Part shown: positions 14,181 to 16,505 of the stretch, piece by piece
How positions within the stretch are numbered: position 1 is the stretch's first letter
How the letters are laid out: every line of letters begins with the position of its first letter
NCBI GenBank assembly: GCA_003649515.1
Contig: QMSC01000012.1
Coordinates: 1 to 16,505 of the forward strand
Origin: Thermoprotei archaeon
Lineage (GTDB): Archaea > Thermoproteota > Thermoprotei > Thermofilales > B20-G17
Length of the DNA: 16,505 nucleotides
Direction of reading: 5' to 3'
Made by a program: the position numbers and the translations under genes
The notes under the pieces: generated by a model
The model's database searches: none
Told to the model about the DNA's origin: nothing
What the model saw: only the letters and a program-made list of their open reading frames with translations

Positions 14181-14794
14181 CATCTGGAATTCTGGATTCA
14201 AATAAGATAGAGGCTTTTTGGGACTACCCCGTAGGTGCAGTACTTGAAATTCAGAGTAAGGAAAGAGAATGGACTACAGACACTCCCTCAGGTGAGCCCG
14301 AGTTAGTATACGACTGGACGGCTTGTGGAAGCACTGGAGTGGAAATAGACAATGGAATCGCAAGAAATGTCCCTATAACTAAAGCTCATCATATTGTGGA
14401 AATGCTATTCCATTATGTTATCGACACAGATCGTGATGGACGCGATTAAAGGGAGTTCACTACAACTTGGAATGATGACCCACCTTCATCATATGTGGAT
14501 ACAGCAATAACATACCAGGGATATACTATAACTTTCTCATTAAGACCAGCCCACACTTATGCATTGTACTCCAATATTTCGATAGAGGTTAACTATCCAT
14601 GGGGGGTAACTACATCAATCTCTGTTCCAATAGAGGTCAATAAAGTGAGACAACCTTACGCCACCTTAAGGATAGAGGTACCGGTTATAGGAGGCGACTA
14701 CATCGTAAGAAGCTACGATGTCAATGGAGGGTGGTTAAAGTCCTACCATGTGTGGGAATCTCCACAGGTAATAATAAGGCTTTTTTTGAATTAG
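14177..14794 (+). pseudogene. C-terminal piece of a probable exported protein with one in-frame TAA
   Basis: One frame stays open from 14153 to the TAG at 14792-14794 except for a single TAA at 14447-14449. Before it: EREWTTDTPSGEPELVYDW and VIDTDRDGRD; after it, in the same frame: REFTTTWNDDPPSSYVDTAI, YSNISIEVNYPWGVTTSISV and GGDYIVRSYDVNGGWLKSYH. Thr/Tyr-rich beta strands and a DTDRDGRD acidic turn (like a calcium-binding loop) suggest an extracellular domain. A Tyr codon changed to TAA would explain the stop. The ATG at 14177 falls inside the ATPase remnant's cysteine motif in another frame, so it is not the true start; the N-terminal part with any signal peptide is missing. A faint likeness of its SGEP...W...VEIDNG stretch to SGEPDPSKW...VEVDNG of the left-edge gene is not strong enough to call them relatives. 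The end is followed by T-rich DNA. Confidence 0.5.
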
Positions 14795-14917
14795 TTTTCA
14801 TTTTAATAGTATCACACTTGGGTCTCTCTGTTAGGAATTATCCGAAAATCCCCTTATAAGATATAGCGTTAGTACTGGATCCCTTAAGATCTAGTGTTCA
14901 CAAGGGATAAGGAAAAA

Positions 14918-15328
14918 TCACCACTCGACTATCCTATCTAAATATTCTCTAAGGAACTCGGCTACATCTCCAATCTCCTGTCTTAAATAGCAGTATAGTT
15001 CTAGTGCTAGTAGTACGTGTTTACAGAGTGCTCTCCTTATCCTTGAGTGTGGGCATGAGCAGTAGTAGTGTAACCTCTTTAAATCGACGATAACCCTGTA
15101 CTCCCCAGTCCAACCCTTAACAAAACACTCTATGTATCTCCTCCTAAGCTCTATAACCTTAAACCTCCTCTGGTTTAGGTATACCATGAAGTCCCCTAGT
15201 GGTCTATAGATCCTCCTAGTGCTCAGGTCTACACCGAGCTCTGAGAGTATCTGTGGTACTGTTAGGGTATGTTCAAGCTCCACATACGCTTTGGTATAGT
15301 CTATAGCCTCCTCAGTAGTCCCGCTCAT
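14918..15328 (-). CDS. Small SWIM-type zinc-finger protein
   Basis: A 136-residue protein with a SWIM motif, C-x-C-x9-C-x-H: CSC at 90-92 and CKH at 102-104, in YYCSCPHSRIRRALCKHVLL. SWIM fingers bind one zinc ion and take part in DNA or protein binding; they occur in archaeal recombination partners, helicases and transposases. Here the finger stands alone after about 85 residues with no known catalytic domain, so a DNA- or protein-binding accessory role is inferred. The region after it (105-136) is helical. Start ATG at 15326-15328 follows GGTGA by four bases, and a TTTAAA box is centred 25 bases upstream, so it has its own promoter. It lies 36 bases downstream of the anchored protein gene, same direction. 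The stretch 14795-14917 holds no gene. Confidence 0.85.
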   Translation of the reverse strand: MSGTTEEAIDYTKAYVELEHTLTVPQILSELGVDLSTRRIYRPLGDFMVYLNQRRFKVIELRRRYIECFVKGWTGEYRVIVDLKRLHYYCSCPHSRIRRALCKHVLLALELYCYLRQEIGDVAEFLREYLDRIVEW

Positions 15329-15350
15329 GGTCTCACCACTATAAAAACTG

Positions 15351-15358
15351 TTTAAAAG
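15351..15358 (-). promoter_or_regulatory. TATA box of the SWIM protein gene
   Basis: CTTTTAAAC on the minus strand, centred about 25 bases before the ATG at 15328. At that distance transcription would start at or next to the ATG. The GGTGA between them could serve only if transcription starts earlier. Confidence 0.6.
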
Positions 15359-15364
15359 TGGGGA

Positions 15365-16027
15365 TCAACCACTCACGATCCAGTTCTCCCTTATAATCCT
15401 CAGTACAAGTATATCCTCGGAATTCACCTGAAGTCTAAAGGCTACTTGACCTCCTATCTCGATAGTACTAGTGCCCGAGTAGTCGTACCTTCTGTAATAG
15501 GTGGTAGTAGTCCTATTCGAGAGCCTGAGTACCGAGCCTACGATAGGTTCACCCTTAATGTAGAATAGGACGACCTCTACTATGTACACCCTACGACCAT
15601 ACTCCTCGACAACCTCAAGCCCAACGAATGGCTTCGGATCCACTACGACCCTATCCCCCCTATGGTAGACACTAACCCTCCTAAACCTCTCAAATACCTT
15701 TGTGGGTGGTGAACCCCTTACGATACTCGTACCCTCTATCGAGGGTGCTGGAGTGTAGAGCCTATAGTACTCGACACTTACTCTTAGTGGCTCCTCTCTG
15801 GGGATGGTAGCGACTACAGTAAGCCCTATCCTCTCGACCTCCCAGTTAAGTGTAGGTCTTACTGGTGAACCCCTCTCTATAGCCTCTGCTACCTCCTCCC
15901 CCTTACCCCTCACGTAGTCTATGGTGTACTCTGCACTAGTCCTCCAAGGCTGTAGTAGGAGTAAAGTTAGTATTGCTACTGCTAATGCACATACTAGTAG
16001 TATTAACCTCTCTACGGTGAGCCTCAT
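15365..16027 (-). CDS. N-terminally anchored or secreted protein of unknown function
   Basis: The true start is the ATG at 16025-16027 (220 aa), just after GGGGGAG. A longer frame reaches 16189, but its extra 54 residues have low-complexity Ser/Pro/Phe composition and overlap the divergent gene, so they are not coding. Residues 6-26 (VERLILLVCALAVAILTLLL, then Leu) form a membrane segment or uncleaved signal. The remaining part is predicted outside and beta-rich: YVRGKGEEVAEAIERG, then strands such as RVSVEYYRLYTPAP and RVVVDPKPFVGLEVV, ending FRLQVNSEDILVLRIIRENW. No family is recognised. The short N-terminal anchor with a beta-rich body is also how archaeal pilin-like proteins look, but no class III signal cleavage site is evident. 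Shares codon style with the left-edge exported protein. Confidence 0.8.
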   Translation of the reverse strand: MRLTVERLILLVCALAVAILTLLLLQPWRTSAEYTIDYVRGKGEEVAEAIERGSPVRPTLNWEVERIGLTVVATIPREEPLRVSVEYYRLYTPAPSIEGTSIVRGSPPTKVFERFRRVSVYHRGDRVVVDPKPFVGLEVVEEYGRRVYIVEVVLFYIKGEPIVGSVLRLSNRTTTTYYRRYDYSGTSTIEIGGQVAFRLQVNSEDILVLRIIRENWIVSG

Positions 16028-16048
16028 ACTCCCCCAACTACACCCTGC

Positions 16049-16056
16049 TTTTAAAT
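16049..16056. promoter_or_regulatory. Shared palindromic TATA box for two divergent genes
   Basis: CTTTTAAATAAGG in a 49-base divergent gap. The TTTAAA centre (16052.5) is 25.5 bases from the minus-strand ATG (16027) and 24.5 bases from the plus-strand ATG (16077). One symmetric box may thus drive both genes with almost leaderless transcripts. Confidence 0.65.
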
Positions 16057-16076
16057 AAGGTATGTAGTGATGGGGA

Positions 16077-16505
16077 ATGAGCGGGGTGCCCGATGTGGAT
16101 CTTAGGGAAGTAGAGGAGAAGTGTAGGAAAGGGGGTGAGTTCATCGGTAAGTTGAAGGAGAAGTATAGGAAAGATCCGACGAAGTTCAAGGATGTTGTAC
16201 TGAAGGAGTATGGCGAGGCCTATAGTGATAGGAGGAGTACTATATCGAGTATTATTGCCCTTGTATCAATAATCCATGGATTGATAGCGACAATAGTCGC
16301 AACAAGAATATGGATATTAATACTACCAATACTACTCCTCACCGCGGGGATTATAGCATGTATTTTCGCCTATCGGAGACTAAGAAAAAGGATAAATAAT
16401 ATTAGGTCTATACTGTACAGGGATCCACTAGTGGACGAGTTCGACTGGGTAGTATATACTGGTCTGGCGACTGTGATAATAGGCATAATCGCCGCAATCA
16501 TATAC
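16077..16505 (+). CDS. Membrane protein of unknown function, partial (runs off right edge)
   Basis: From ATG at 16077 the frame is open for 143 codons to the window edge; an in-frame TGA at 16068 rules out a longer start. The first 50 residues are charged and helical (EVEEKCRKGGEFIGKLKEKY) and probably cytoplasmic. Three hydrophobic segments follow: about 55-75 (STISSIIALVSIIHGLIATI), 78-98 (IWILILPILLLTAGIIACIF), and 123-143 (DWVVYTGLATVIIGIIAAII), separated by a basic loop (RRLRKRINNIRS). No known family or motif. Divergent from the anchored protein gene and apparently sharing its promoter, which suggests a joint role at the membrane. Confidence 0.75.
   Translation, partial: MSGVPDVDLREVEEKCRKGGEFIGKLKEKYRKDPTKFKDVVLKEYGEAYSDRRSTISSIIALVSIIHGLIATIVATRIWILILPILLLTAGIIACIFAYRRLRKRINNIRSILYRDPLVDEFDWVVYTGLATVIIGIIAAIIY

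Noticed and set aside
14879..14908. ATCCCTT...AAGGGAT inverted repeat as a terminator hairpin
   Set aside because: Seven-base arms with a 16-base loop are common by chance, and there is no T run right after it in the needed direction.
16028..16189. Longer N-terminus for the anchored protein (start at 16189)
   Set aside because: The added residues are the reverse complement of the divergent coding frame, have odd composition, and the ATG at 16027 has a Shine-Dalgarno site and a TATA box.

Overview
The window looks archaeal and probably comes from a thermophilic member of the TACK group. I see archaeal TATA boxes (TTATAAAAA or TTTAAA) about 25 bases before starts, GGTGA-type ribosome-binding sites, and strong use of AGG/AGA, ATA and CTA codons. 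The genus cannot be fixed by eye; Korarchaeota or another thermophilic Thermoproteota-like lineage is only a guess.

Layout. The left edge (1-1093, minus) is an open-ended gene for an exported beta-rich protein. Next comes a decayed GH127 (beta-L-arabinofuranosidase family) gene (1187-1895, plus), then an L-fucose/L-arabinose isomerase-like gene (2006-3361, minus) whose tail is cut by a one-base frameshift. A complete dipeptide/oligopeptide-class ABC operon follows on the minus strand: binding protein, two permeases, two ATPases (9605 down to 3508). Upstream of it in the same orientation is a uroporphyrinogen-decarboxylase-family (URO-D) gene (9754-10833).

From 10834 to 14794 the region is mostly a gene graveyard around one intact gene, a second URO-D paralogue (12052-13110, plus). 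It holds a third, shattered URO-D gene (10985-11436), a vapB-vapC toxin-antitoxin relic (11430-11683), halves of two ABC ATPases lying head to head in opposite orientations (13142-13866 minus and 13865-14180 plus), and a C-terminal piece of an apparently exported protein interrupted by one in-frame stop (14177-14794). The right edge (14918-16505) has a small SWIM zinc-finger protein, an anchored or secreted unknown protein, and a divergent membrane protein running off the window. The last two share one palindromic TTTAAA box placed almost exactly midway between their start codons.

How it may work. The intact transporter, the isomerase and the GH127 relic together suggest uptake and breakdown of L-arabinose- or L-fucose-containing glycans. 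Archaeal dipeptide-class transporters often carry oligosaccharides, so a sugar substrate is as likely as a peptide. The URO-D proteins are not heme enzymes here, as no heme genes are nearby; they resemble the corrinoid methyltransferase-linked branch of the family, and their link to the transporter is inferred from position. The mirror arrangement (ABC operon-URO-D | URO-D-ABC remnants) and the many broken genes suggest a duplicated, rearranged island that is being lost. The genes at the two edges share a codon style that differs from the middle, so the island may have been inserted into a pre-existing cluster of membrane and exported proteins.
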